Shown: piece after piece, positions 23,476 to 34,300 of the stretch | Position numbering within the stretch: the stretch's first letter is position 1 | Layout of the letters: the number at the start of each line of letters is the position of its first letter | Origin: Bacillota bacterium | GTDB lineage: Bacteria; Bacillota; Clostridia; Peptostreptococcales; Anaerovoracaceae | NCBI GenBank assembly: GCA_017431785.1 | Contig: JAFRKJ010000082.1 | Location: forward strand, 1-64,000 | Length of the DNA: 64,000 nucleotides | Direction: 5' to 3' | Notes under the pieces: generated by a model | What the model saw: only the letters and a program-made list of their open reading frames with translations | Databases searched by the model: none | Told to the model about the DNA's origin: nothing | Translations under genes and position numbers: made by a program

Positions 23476-24950
23476 TAATGTACGAAAGCACAAGAGGCAG
23501 CAAGCAGTTCAAGACAGGAGCGCAGGCGGTCATCCAGGGAATCGCAGAGGACAGAGGACTCTACGTACCGCAGGAAGTACCGGCGCTTCCAAAGCCGATC
23601 GGCGAAATGGTCGGCATGACATATAAGCAGGTTGCTTTTGAAATCATAAAGACGTTTTTCGACGATTATACGGACGAAGAAATGAAGTACTGCACAGACG
23701 GTGCTTATGACAGCAAGTTCGAAGAGAAAGAAATCGTTCCAGTTACAAAAGCAGGAGGCGCTTATTTCCTCGAGCTTTATCACGGCAAGACAGCCGCATT
23801 CAAGGACATGGCGCTGAGCATTCTGCCGTATCTTCTGACGACAGCTACGAAAAAAGAAAACGAAGACAAGAAGATCTGCATCCTGACGGCAACTTCCGGC
23901 GATACAGGCAAGGCTGCGCTGGAAGGATTTGCAGACGTGCCGGGAACGGAAATCATCGTATTCTTTCCGAACAAAGGCGTCAGCCAGGTGCAGGAACGCC
24001 AGATGATCACTCAGGAAGGCGCGAACACCCATGTATTCGCAATCGAAGGAAACTTTGACGACGCCCAGACAGGCGTGAAGAAAATCTTCAACGACGATGC
24101 TTTTGCAGAGAAACTGGCAGGTATGGGATGCAAGCTCAGCAGCGCGAATTCCATCAACATCGGCCGTCTCGTGCCGCAGGTCGCTTATTATGTATGGGGC
24201 TATCTGAAACTGGTCGAGAGAGGCGTTGTCAAGGAAGGCGAACCGGTCAACATCTGTGTTCCGACAGGAAACTTCGGAAATATCCTCGCCGCATACTATG
24301 CGGGAGAGATGGGCATTCCGGTCAATCGTTTCATCTGTGCTTCCAATAAGAACCGCGTCCTGACGGACTTCTTTAATACAGGAGTTTACAATACAAACAG
24401 AGAATTCTATCTGACGAATTCACCATCCATGGACATCCTGATCTCCAGCAATCTGGAGAGACTGCTGTACCATCTTGCAGGCAATGACGGCGAAGAGATC
24501 CGCGGTTTGATGGAGTCCCTCGAAAAAGATCAGCGCTATGAAGTCGGTCCGCAGATCCGTGAAGGATTGAAGAAGTTCTGGGGCGGTACGGCGACTGTGG
24601 AAGAGACGAACGCGACGATCGGCACCATGTACAGAGAAGAGAAATACCTGATCGACACACATACAGCTGTCGGCTACAAAGTCTACCGCGATTACGTTCA
24701 GGCAACCGGCGATCACACACCGACACTGATTGCATCCACCGCAAGCGCATATAAGTTTGCAGAGAGTGTTGCAAAATCAATCGGACTGGTTGAGGAAGAA
24801 GATGGATTCGGATACATCCGTGCGGTCGCTGACAAGACCGGCGTACGCGTTCCGAAGGCACTGAAGGATCTGGATACGAAACCGATCCGTCACAAAGGCG
24901 TCATTGAGATTCCGGATATGATCAATGCGGTAGAGAAGAGCGTGAAATAG
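23472..24950 (+). CDS. thrC: Threonine synthase
   Basis: A 492-residue PLP enzyme that converts O-phosphohomoserine to threonine. The PLP-lysine lies in GKTAAFKDMALSILPYLL, followed by LTATSGDTGKAALEGFADVPG, the phosphate site NIGRLVPQ and PTGNFGNILAAYYAGEMGIPV. The length matches the long bacterial class. ATG 23472 overlaps the coaC stop; ATG 23478 (MYESTRG) is an alternative. It is in one unit with coaB and coaC. Confidence 0.95.
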   Translation: MIMYESTRGSKQFKTGAQAVIQGIAEDRGLYVPQEVPALPKPIGEMVGMTYKQVAFEIIKTFFDDYTDEEMKYCTDGAYDSKFEEKEIVPVTKAGGAYFLELYHGKTAAFKDMALSILPYLLTTATKKENEDKKICILTATSGDTGKAALEGFADVPGTEIIVFFPNKGVSQVQERQMITQEGANTHVFAIEGNFDDAQTGVKKIFNDDAFAEKLAGMGCKLSSANSINIGRLVPQVAYYVWGYLKLVERGVVKEGEPVNICVPTGNFGNILAAYYAGEMGIPVNRFICASNKNRVLTDFFNTGVYNTNREFYLTNSPSMDILISSNLERLLYHLAGNDGEEIRGLMESLEKDQRYEVGPQIREGLKKFWGGTATVEETNATIGTMYREEKYLIDTHTAVGYKVYRDYVQATGDHTPTLIASTASAYKFAESVAKSIGLVEEEDGFGYIRAVADKTGVRVPKALKDLDTKPIRHKGVIEIPDMINAVEKSVK

Positions 24951-24971
24951 TAATACTAGGGGTAGCAAGAG

Positions 24972-25403
24972 ATGAGAAAAGTTTGGATTACAACAATTGT
25001 GATATCGATAGCTGCAGTGATGCTTTTGCTTGGAGGCTGCGAGCAGCAGGCGACAGCGACGCTGGAAGATCTGGCTGCCGATAATCCGGAGATGGTGAAA
25101 GCCCTGCAGGAAGCTGTGGTAACGCCGGAAGGCATGAGTTCTGAAGTGACCTTTTCAGGTGACAGCTTTGATATTACCTACAAGTTTGATGATCCAATCG
25201 ATGACGCTGACGAGAAAGTTCTGGTAGAAGCCTTCGGCAAAAATTCCGAAACTTTACAGGCTGGATTCGAGAAGGCCATCGCCGATCTGGAGACGCAGAC
25301 CGGCATTACCGGCATCACCGGAACGATCCACATTTTTAACGCCAGCGGCGAAGAAACCTGGACCCATGAGTATCCTGAGAAAGACAAAGGAGCGGACGAA
25401 TGA
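24972..25403 (+). CDS. Small lipoprotein, DUF4854-like
   Basis: A 143-residue predicted lipoprotein: a basic start, a hydrophobic signal segment and lipobox LLGGC (Cys 23), then an acidic soluble domain with TFSGDSFDITYKFDD and ETLQAGFEKAIADLE, as in DUF4854 proteins. It would sit on the outer face of the membrane. It lies 21 bp after thrC and overlaps the next gene by 4 bp. Function unknown. Confidence 0.75.
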   Translation: MRKVWITTIVISIAAVMLLLGGCEQQATATLEDLAADNPEMVKALQEAVVTPEGMSSEVTFSGDSFDITYKFDDPIDDADEKVLVEAFGKNSETLQAGFEKAIADLETQTGITGITGTIHIFNASGEETWTHEYPEKDKGADE

Positions 25404-26092
25404 AAAAGTTTAACAAGCTTAAAATCATCCAACTGATTATTTTTATCATTGTTGCAATCATCGGCATTGTGATTGTGTTCACCGATGCAGAGCTCTATCA
25501 GATGATAGGATTTGATCCGCATATCAGGATTCTGTGCATTGTTTTATGGATTGTCCTGGGACTATCTTTCATTTTCATGTTTCTCGATTACCGTCTGGAC
25601 TCCCAACTCAGGAGAGAAAATGAAGAATTGAACTACGCTTTTTATACGGATCCGAATACAGGTATTGCGAACAGAAACAGCTGCGATGCGTACATCAACC
25701 AGTTCCAGAATGGACTTCTCCCGGATGGGATGGCAGCATTTACGATCGTAGTCAGCAACCTGAAAGAACTGAATGATGAACTTGGTTATGAAGAGGGCGA
25801 CAAAATCATTTCGGAACTTGCCGGAATGCTGCAGGGGATTCTGCCGAAAGACGCTTTCCTCGGAAGAAACGGTGGAGATAGATTCCTGATCATCCTGAAG
25901 AAATGCAGCAAGACCGACAAAGAGGAATTTATCGGTAAAATCGATGGTGCAATCGCACAGCGCAACCGAAAGGTTTCCGACGAGGAAAAGATAGAACACA
26001 GAATCGGAGCGGCTCTTCAAGTTGAACGTCACGCAATGACAATGCATACTCTGGTAGCCGTTTCTGACCGTAAAGCGCATGGAGAGAACTAA
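25400..26092 (+). CDS. Membrane GGDEF-like protein with degenerate active site
   Basis: A 230-residue protein with two membrane helices (about 9-29 and 36-58) and a GGDEF-fold domain (about 75-215): TDPNTGIANRNS, SNLKELNDELGYEEGDKII. The catalytic loop reads GRNGGDRFLII, so GGDEF is GGDRF; Glu, a metal ligand needed for diguanylate cyclase activity, is replaced by Arg. It is therefore probably a receptor or structural relative. Its ATG overlaps the lipoprotein stop; the sigma-factor gene follows after 26 bp. Confidence 0.8.
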   Translation: MKKFNKLKIIQLIIFIIVAIIGIVIVFTDAELYQMIGFDPHIRILCIVLWIVLGLSFIFMFLDYRLDSQLRRENEELNYAFYTDPNTGIANRNSCDAYINQFQNGLLPDGMAAFTIVVSNLKELNDELGYEEGDKIISELAGMLQGILPKDAFLGRNGGDRFLIILKKCSKTDKEEFIGKIDGAIAQRNRKVSDEEKIEHRIGAALQVERHAMTMHTLVAVSDRKAHGEN

Positions 26093-26118
26093 TACAAGTT
26101 CTGAAGGAGGCGGCCGGC

Positions 26119-26682
26119 TTGAAAGTATTGGATTACAAGTATCTGGCAACGTTGGTGAGAAGGGCGCAGTCCGGAGACAGCAATGCCTTTGCGGAGCTAT
26201 ATGTGGCGACGTATCAGCAACAGTACAGATATGCATATAAATATTTAAAAGACGAACATCTGGCGCAGGATGTCATTCAGGAAACCTATATTAAGGCGCT
26301 TCGCAACATTACGAAGCTGCAGAATCCGCAGCTGTTTGTTGCCTGGCTCAACAGGATCAATTTCCGCACTTGTTTCGATTTTGTGAACAATCCGGAGAAA
26401 AACAAAGCTCATGTCTTGATTGGCGATCACGCGGAGGAAGTGCGTTCTGACAGCTATTATCCGGAGAATGAAGTCGTTGAGATTGATTCCAGAAGATACA
26501 TACTAAGACAGGTCATGAACCTTCCGCTTACAGAGTCACAAGTCATATTGATGAAATATTATCAGAATATGAGTAATGATGACATTGCGGAGGTGCTGAA
26601 CATCAGTCGCAGCACAGTGAAAAGAAATCTGAAATCAGGAAAAGAACGTCTTGCCAGACTTCTTTCGGAATTTCGTGTGTGA
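26119..26682 (+). CDS. ECF-like sigma-70 family sigma factor
   Basis: A 187-residue sigma factor with region 2 (NAFAELYVATYQQQYRYAYKYLKDEHLAQDVIQETYIKALRNI) and region 4 (LPLTESQVILMKYYQNMSNDDIAEVLNISRSTVKRNLKSGKERL), without regions 1 and 3, as in the ECF group. It starts at TTG behind GAAGGAGG. A membrane protein follows 13 bp later, the normal position of an anti-sigma factor. I infer that it controls the surface-protein locus downstream (27532-44156), but no promoter match could be proven. Confidence 0.88.
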   Translation: MKVLDYKYLATLVRRAQSGDSNAFAELYVATYQQQYRYAYKYLKDEHLAQDVIQETYIKALRNITKLQNPQLFVAWLNRINFRTCFDFVNNPEKNKAHVLIGDHAEEVRSDSYYPENEVVEIDSRRYILRQVMNLPLTESQVILMKYYQNMSNDDIAEVLNISRSTVKRNLKSGKERLARLLSEFRV

Positions 26683-26695
26683 AGGAGGTGGCGAA

Positions 26696-27412
26696 ATGGA
26701 CAGAAACAATGTGAATGAACCGAAGCTGGATGCCCTTACAGCCACCAGAATACTGGAGGATGTCTTTGAAGAGGCAGGAGCAGCGACAAACTCTTTACCG
26801 GTAGAAGCCCTGGCTGGTTATCCGGAATTCGAAAGACAGCGATTCCTTCCGCAGAGGATTCTGTTGATCGTTCTGCTTATATTGTGGGTTTTGCTCCCAA
26901 TTTTCTTCATTACACCGAAATGCGATATTTCGCAGGTCAGCACCAACGAACAGAATCTGCCGGTGTATACGGTTGAAGTACAGTCGCTGCTTCCAATCAG
27001 GAATGTAGAAGCATTCCTCAATGGGGAGGATATGGCGCTGTATGCAAAGGACAACAAGACCTATGCGGTAGAACCGAAACAGAACGGCACGATGGAAATA
27101 CGCGTCACGTCGGTGAACAACCAGACAGCGGTACGAAGTGTATACGTGGCGGCAGTTGACGATGTGGGACCGAAACTGATCTCAACGGAAGTTTCCGGTC
27201 AGAAGGTATTATTACAAATGGCAGAAAATGGAACAGGCGTCGCCTACAACAACATTTATGCCATCGGACAGACTTCTAAAGAAATCGTTCAGCCGACTGA
27301 TTATGACAGGGAAACAGGCAAGATAACCTTTGAGCTGGAAAAAGAAAAGTGGGATGTCTACATTCCGGATGCAAGGGGAAATGCACTTCACTTGTCGGTA
27401 GAAATCAAATAA
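26696..27412 (+). CDS. Single-pass membrane protein, possible anti-sigma factor
   Basis: A 238-residue protein with about 45 cytoplasmic residues, one membrane helix (RILLIVLLILWVLLPIFFITP) and an extracytoplasmic part of about 170 residues that looks like two beta-sandwich (Ig-like) domains (VEAFLNGEDMALYAKDNKTYAVEP..., then VDDVGPKLISTEVSGQKVLLQMAENGTGVAYNNIYAIG). No zinc-binding His-Cys anti-sigma motif is visible. Its position right after the sigma gene and its topology suggest anti-sigma or signal-sensing function; this is inference. The start is ATG 26696 behind AAGGAGGTGG. Confidence 0.65.
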   Translation: MDRNNVNEPKLDALTATRILEDVFEEAGAATNSLPVEALAGYPEFERQRFLPQRILLIVLLILWVLLPIFFITPKCDISQVSTNEQNLPVYTVEVQSLLPIRNVEAFLNGEDMALYAKDNKTYAVEPKQNGTMEIRVTSVNNQTAVRSVYVAAVDDVGPKLISTEVSGQKVLLQMAENGTGVAYNNIYAIGQTSKEIVQPTDYDRETGKITFELEKEKWDVYIPDARGNALHLSVEIK

Positions 27413-27432
27413 TAAACTATAATAAAGAAGAA

Positions 27433-27466
27433 ACAGTCGTTTTTTTTAATAAACGGCTGTTTTTTT
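27433..27466 (+). terminator. Terminator between sigma operon and surface-protein locus
   Basis: ACAGTCGTTT (27433-27442) pairs with AAACGGCTGT (27451-27460), one G-U pair, followed by a run of T (27461-27466). It separates the coaB-to-anti-sigma transcript from the next unit. Confidence 0.78.
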
Positions 27467-27531
27467 GACCCTTTTTTGGCAGAAACAGTGTCTTATTACG
27501 TAAAGGGGTTTTATAAAGGAAATTGGACATC

Positions 27532-28005
27532 ATGAAGAGGAAAATTATGGAAAAGAAGAAGAGGGCAAGAAAAATCATGGTCGCTTTGGCGCTGGTCGTT
27601 TCGATGACAATTGGCGCCGCCTTTGCAGTACCACTCACAGCGGAGGTGTCTTTGGCGGAGCAGACCCCGGAAGACAACCCGATTGTGATGCAGAATGAAG
27701 AGGGCGGAGAAGTTGTCGTCGATGTCGAAGAAGAACTACCGGCCGACAGCGATGCGCTCAAAGAGCAGGAAGAAGCTGCAGGCGTCGTAACACTTGAGGA
27801 AGACGAGGTTCCGCTGGCAGGATTTACAGAGGTACAGTCGAAACCGGACAATGGGAACATTCATCTCATTTGGATGATTCTCCTTTTGGCAGCGGCACTC
27901 GGATATATAGGATACTTTTCTTCGTATCAAAACAAGTTGTTTGATCTCAGGCGGAAGATCGCCGATGCGGAGTACGGTGTAAGAAAGGACGGTAATGGGA
28001 AATGA
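27532..28005 (+). CDS. Secreted/membrane protein with signal peptide and C-terminal helix
   Basis: A 157-residue protein: a basic N-terminus, a signal-like hydrophobic segment (VALALVVSMTIGAAFAVPLTA), an acidic extracytoplasmic stretch of about 75 residues, a membrane helix (IHLIWMILLLAAALGYIGYF) and a short basic cytoplasmic tail with a coiled-coil look. I know no family. It is the first of three overlapping small membrane-protein genes in front of the giant surface protein, so it may assist in its export or anchoring. ATG 27532 is preferred over the in-frame TTG 27523. Confidence 0.7.
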   Translation: MKRKIMEKKKRARKIMVALALVVSMTIGAAFAVPLTAEVSLAEQTPEDNPIVMQNEEGGEVVVDVEEELPADSDALKEQEEAAGVVTLEEDEVPLAGFTEVQSKPDNGNIHLIWMILLLAAALGYIGYFSSYQNKLFDLRRKIADAEYGVRKDGNGK

Positions 28006-28163
28006 TGACGAATATAGCAGCCGTTGTTTTAGGCGTGATTACGATCATCTGTCTGGCCGCCTTCCGCGTCAGTCAGAAAAGAAAAATAGTGAGATTCAGA
28101 GATGAACTGATTTCACAGTACAAAGGTGCAGCCGTAGAAAACGAAAAGGAGGCGGAAAGATGA
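28002..28163 (+). CDS. Small single-pass membrane protein (53 aa)
   Basis: A 53-codon gene overlapping the previous stop (ATGATG at 28002; either ATG may start). The N-terminal helix NIAAVVLGVITIICLAAFRV is followed by a basic patch QKRKIVRFRDE and an acidic end. The ribosome site GGTAATGGGAAATG is weak, consistent with coupled translation. It overlaps the next small gene by 4 bp. Confidence 0.6.
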   Translation: MMTNIAAVVLGVITIICLAAFRVSQKRKIVRFRDELISQYKGAAVENEKEAER

Positions 28164-28321
28164 GCTGGTTTTATGTATGGGATATCTTTCCGATTCTGGC
28201 ATTGATCGGGCTCATCATAGCCTTTGTCATAAAAAGACGTGCGATGAAATCGGAAGAAAAAGAGTTAGAGGAAACACTTGAGTCATTCACATTAAAGGAT
28301 CGGACCAATGATAATCAATAA
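28160..28321 (+). CDS. Small single-pass membrane protein (53 aa)
   Basis: A 53-codon gene starting MSWFYVWDIFPILALIGLIIAFVI, one membrane helix, then a charged cytoplasmic tail with an EEKELEETLESF amphipathic segment. AAAAGGAGGCGG precedes its ATG. Its end overlaps the giant surface-protein start by 14 bp. The tight chain of overlaps (27532, 28002, 28160, 28308) indicates one translationally coupled unit. Confidence 0.65.
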   Translation: MSWFYVWDIFPILALIGLIIAFVIKRRAMKSEEKELEETLESFTLKDRTNDNQ

Positions 28322-31300
28322 GCATAAAATAGCGAAAAAAGCCATAGCGATCTTGCTGACCATCATGATGGTACCAACTCTGGTACCAAGTATTTCATGG
28401 GCAGACGATGGCGATAGCAGCGGGGACAGCGCTCCGCCAGCACAGGAAGAACCGGAAACAAAACCGGAGCCGAAACCGGAACCAAAACCTGAGCCGGAAC
28501 CGCAGCCGCAGCCAGAACCGGAACCAGCGCAGGAGTCCGTATCTGAGCCGGCGGCGGAATCAGAATCCAGCGAATCTTCCAGCAACGCTGAGGAATCCAG
28601 CGCGGCTGATACCGGAGAGGTCGTAACAACAGAAGAAACGACGGCGGAAGAAGAACTCGAAACGGAAGAGGAAGAGGAAGACAAAATGCCAGCGGTTTCC
28701 TTCTCGGAAAGCGCCGGAGGAATGGCAGTCAAAATCTCCGCCCCTGAGGGAGCGCTTCCGGAAGGCGCAAAGGTCAGAGTCAGCGGCGTTTCAACGAGCC
28801 AGGCAAAGGCCATTGCGCAGAGAGCAGTCGGTGATTCCGGAAAGATTCGCGATGCAAAGGGCGTAGATATCAGCTTCTACGATAAAAGCGGCAAAAAAAT
28901 CGAGCCTGCCAAGTCAGTCACAGTGACATTGTCCGGTGCCGGTGTGCGCGGCAATGATCCTGCGATTTATCATCAGGGCGGCGGCGGAGTTCAGAAGGTG
29001 AAGTCTCTCAGTTCAGGGAACGGAGGAACATTCAGCGCTTCTGATTTTTCGGTTTATGTTGTTGCCGCAGAATACTATACAGTCACGTTCAAGATGGATG
29101 AGGAAGACGGTGGTATGCAGCTGTCTCAGATCGTGGATCTGAGTGAAGGAGACAAAATCTCGCCGATGCCGGACAAACCATTCAAGGCCGGCAGCAGATT
29201 CCAGAAGTGGGTCAACGCGGCGACCGGAGAAGAAGTGAACAGCGACACGGTTGTGACAGGAGATATGACTGTCGTTGCCGTTTTTGAAGACGTCAGAGTT
29301 TATGAGGTCACCGTAGAATACTATTACGATGATCCGAAAACCGGGGAACGGATCACCTTCCTCACGAAGAAGGATCAGTTTGAAAGCAGAGATCTGCCTG
29401 TTGAAATCGCATCACCTGACTCAACGAGTCTGAGTGGAAGCAACGATGTTTATTATCCTAAGACACCAGTCCTTACGATTACCGAAGAGGATTTGAAAGA
29501 TGTAGTCAACATCAATGATGAAGGACATGGCATACTGGTCCGGGAAATCCAGTATGTGCCAAATGATACAAAGTATTACTTTGTATATAAGCTGCAGAAC
29601 AAAAATGGAGACGGTTATACAGAGGTGGACAGAGAAGTCAGAAATGGTGTTCTCGGAAGCAGCGTCACCCCTACCGTAAAGAATATCAAGGGAGGAGAAT
29701 TCGAACGGGCCCAGACACAGGAAATCACAGAAGAGGGCCAGGAACTAGAAGTATTTTACAAGCGTGCACAGTACACGCTGACTTTCGATACGATGGACGG
29801 CGACTATCTGGAGCCAGTGACTGCCGCCTACGAGAGCCAGGTCGATATATCCGGCAAAAAGCCGCATAGGAGCGGTTATGAATTCAACGGTTGGTATCTG
29901 GATTCTGCATGTACGAAAGCAGCAGGGACGAAGGTGACCCTCGATGAGGACAAGACCCTGTATGCGGGATGGAGAGAATCACAGGTCAAATACACAGTAA
30001 TCTATCAAATCGAAAACGCAGATAACGATAATTATTCCTATCTCACCAGTCAGACAAAAAGTGCGCTCGTCGGAACGGAAGTAACGGTAACAGCGAAAGA
30101 TGCAGCGCCTGCAGGGCTGGATAAGAATAACTTCACATTCAAAGAGGCGACGACCGCAGTGGTCAAGGGCGATGGTTCGACCGTCGTCATCGTCAAGTAC
30201 AGCAGGAATGTCTATACGATCCTCTGGAACGGAGACGTATACAATACCAGCGGAAAAAAACGACTCTCGAAACAGGGAAGCGGAAGCATCCGGGCGAAGT
30301 ACGGTGCGTCCATCACCCAGCAGTGGATCAGCGCATTCAACAACCCGTATCCGCAGTATGCGTGGAGTTTAACTCTGAAGAACAATGACAAAATCATCAG
30401 CATCGACACCATGCCGAGCAAAACCAGCATGACCGCCAACAGTGACGGTTCTTTCCGGCTGGTTGCCTTTGATTTCTCAACAACAAAGATACAGACCCTC
30501 AATTACTGGCTGGAAAACTATGAGGGTTCTACAACGGTCACAAGGAACGGCAAGGTTTACGGCCTGTACAAGACAGTCACAGGCAAGTTTAACTACCTCT
30601 ATGATGATGCAGATTTCTACAACATCGTTGGTTATACGAAGGACGGATATGAGGCTCATTACTACAAGGGCAGCAGCTCGTCACCAACCTCATACACTTT
30701 GGGGCAGAGCACGCCAAGCTATGATCTGAACGTCAACTTCTACTATGCTGCCAACACTTATCCGCTGGCGTTCTATGACTATGACGGACAGCTGATCAAC
30801 ACCTATGAGGTCAAGCTGAACAGCGACATCACAGGATATATGGACAGCAGCAAACCGCAGGCTCCTGTAGCCGGCGCAACATGGCTCGGCTGGTATACAG
30901 ATGCGGAACATACAGACATCTATACAGGTAACAAAAAGATGCCGACCGGTATGGCGTTCTATGCAGCGTGGCAGCTGCCGGAACAGACCATCACCTTTGT
31001 CGATGTTCTGCCGGACGGCAGTGAGCAAAAGCTTAAGACCGTAAAATACAATTACGGAGAAACGGCAGAACCAATCGCACAGCCACCGGCAAGAGAGGGA
31101 TACGTGTTCCAGGGATGGTGCACAGATAAAAACGGGAATGCCCGTTACGACTTTGAACGCCCGATGACCGACGATGTTACCGTTTATGCGAGATGGAAAC
31201 AGGCCGGTCTCGGATATACCGTCAAGTATATCGATCAGGAGACAGGCAAAGAACTGGCCGAGGCAAAAGCGGTATCCGGACCGATTTTCAAACCGGGTGA

Positions 31301-34300
31301 TGTCGTCAAAGAAAAAGCATCTACATTCCCGGGAATGCTGCCGGATGAAGGTTCCAAAGAGATTACGCTTTCCGTGAACAATAAACAGAATGTGATCACC
31401 TTCTACTACACGAAGATGAAGAAGGAAATCACCTATACCGTCCGATACGTTCTGGAGGAGGATGAAAGCGTAGAAGTTGCGCCTTCCAAGACAAAGACCG
31501 TTTCCGGCGATATGGTTAGCGTGAAGGAATCAGCGGCAGCCGTAAACAAAGCGTACATGGATGAGAAGTATGCAGATAATGACTACCATCCGATCGACGA
31601 GGTTATTGAGCATACATTCTCATCAGGAGAGAATCTGATTGTCTTCAAATACGCTCCATACAGGACGACGAGCTTCGTGGTTCACTATCTGGATATGGAT
31701 GGAAATGAACTGAAGGGAGAAGATACGTTCCGGACCAGATTCGGCGGTTCCTATAGAATCGAGTCTGAGCTGGATGGGTATAACCTGGACAGAGTCGAAA
31801 AGAATGGCCAGGATATGGGCGGCAAGCTGAACTACAAGGCGACAGAGGCCGGAACCGTCACACTGAATGTATACTATCGCAAAGACTTGGTCATCACGGC
31901 GAAGAGCCTCAAGAAATCATATGATGGGAAGGCCCTGAAGAGTGAAGGAACAGGTGCATCCGTACTGGAAATAGAAGGTCTTGCAGCAGGTCACAGCATC
32001 AGAAGCATCACCTGGGAAGGCAGTCAGACGGAAGTCGGCACCAGCCGTACCGTTCCGAAAAACGCCGTCATCGATGGGGCGTCTTCAAACTATTACGATA
32101 TTACGTATGTTCCCGGAACACTGACTGTTACGGCAGCGGATATTATCGTTACGATTTCCGGAGATGAAATCGATGCTGTTTACGATGGAAAAGAACACAA
32201 ATCAACCTATCACATCAACAGCATATCCGATCCAAGGTTCAAGGAAGAATACATACAGTTTAACGGTACGCAAAAGGAAGTATCCGGAACACATGTTGGC
32301 AGAAGCGAACTGATTCTGGTCGGAATGTTTTCAACGATTCCGGAGCAGGCAGGTAATTACAATGTAACGTATACTGCATCAAACGGATATGTGAACATCA
32401 CGCCTGCGACGGCCACGGTTCACACAAGTTCTGCGGAGAAGGTTTATGACGGAACGCCTTTGACATCGCATGTGGAAGGCACAGGAGAAAATGCAGACTG
32501 GATCGAAGGCCTGGCAGAAGGCGAGACCGCTGTGATCCAGAAGAATACCGGTTCACAGACGAACGTTGGAAGTAGTGAGAACTACTATGACGAAATCATA
32601 TGGGAGACAGCCAGCGAAAGCGACTATACTCTCAGATTTGACATGGGAACACTGACTGTTACGAAGGGGAAACTGACGATCACAGCGTTGGATCAGGAAG
32701 AGGAATATGACGGAACGAAGAAAGGACCAAAGGGGGCCACGATAGGAGCTTCCGAGCTGGACGGTAAGATCAAGGTGGAAGGCCTTGCTTCTGGCGATGA
32801 GATTCAGTCCATTGATCTCAAAGGCTCTGCAATCAATGCAGGAACCTACGAGGACAGAATCGTTCCGGAAAACGTGACCGGCACAAACGGCTCCGCATCC
32901 ATCGCGGACAATTACGATATTACATACGTTGCCGGTGATCTGAAAATCAAGAAAAAACCGCTGACACTTACTGCGGCCAGTTATGCTTTTGCTTATGACG
33001 GCAAAGCGCACACTCTGCCGGAATGCGACGTAGCCGGCTTGTGCGGAGAGGACGCTGTCGATGTTGTCGTCACTGGTTCCATCAGTCTGCCGAAGCAGAG
33101 CCCGGTAGAGAACCGTATTGATTCATATAAATTCACAAGCGGCAACGAAACAAACTACGAGGTCGAACGCATCAATGGACAGCTGACCATGACGGAAGCG
33201 GATGCTGAGATCACGATTACAGCGGACAGCGGAGAATGGACCTACAACGGAAAGGCCAGAACCAGCAAAGGCGTTACGGTAACGGAAGGAACGCTCTTTG
33301 AAGGGGATGAACTGATCGCCAGCGCAGCCGGAAGCGCTCGGAATGTGCGCGACACGGAAGAAGGGAACAATCCGGTTGCAGAGGGATGGAGAATCGTCCA
33401 TGGGCCGGACAAGGTTGATGTGACCGACAACTACGCCGTTACTGTGAAGCCAGGTACGCTCACAATCAAGCCGAGGAAAGTGACCGTTACTGCAGGCAGT
33501 GAGGAGTTTGCTTATGATGGTAAGAGCCATACATCCGGAAACTACACTGTTGACGGATTGGTTGCGGGAGACGCTATTACGGCGGAGACATCCGGAAGCA
33601 TTACTTTACCATCCCAGAGTCCGGTGGAGAATACCATCGCCTCCTGGGAACTGGTCAAAGGAGATCCGGATAACTACACCGTGACGACCGCCAATGGAAG
33701 CCTTACGATGACGCCTGCTCAGAGGGCGATCACCATCAAGGCAGCTGACGGTGAATGGACTTACGATGGCATGCCGCACAGCGATACTGCGGTATCGATC
33801 ACACATGGCGCGCTGTTTGAAGGGGACGAACTGGTTGCCAGCGCTTCCGGTTCTGTTCAGAACGTTGCAGATACGAAAGAAGGAAACAACGTCATTCAGC
33901 AGGGATACAAGATCCTGCATGATGGCGAAGATGTTACAGACAGTTATCAGATTACAGAGGCGACAGGTACGCTGGCGATTCACAAGCGTCCTGTTAAGGT
34001 CATCGCAGGCAGTCAGGAATTCACTTATGATGGACAGCCTCACAGCCTCCATGAATTCACTGCGGAGAACCTCGTCGGTGAAGATGAAATCGAAGCAGTC
34101 GTTCTGGGAACGATCACCTTGCCGCGGGAAAAATCTGTTGAAAACAAAATCACAGGATACAGATTCCTGACCGGTGATCCGGAGAACTATGATGTTTCTC
34201 TGGTGAATGGCGTTCTCACCATGAAGAACGCACAGATTCCGATCACGATTCAGGCAGGAAGCCATACGTGGACATACGATGGCGAAGACCACAGCATGAA

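Noticed and set aside
27467..27531. ECF-type promoter before the small membrane-protein genes
   Set aside because: AAAC and CGTA elements exist but are only 12 bp apart, not the usual 16; not supported.
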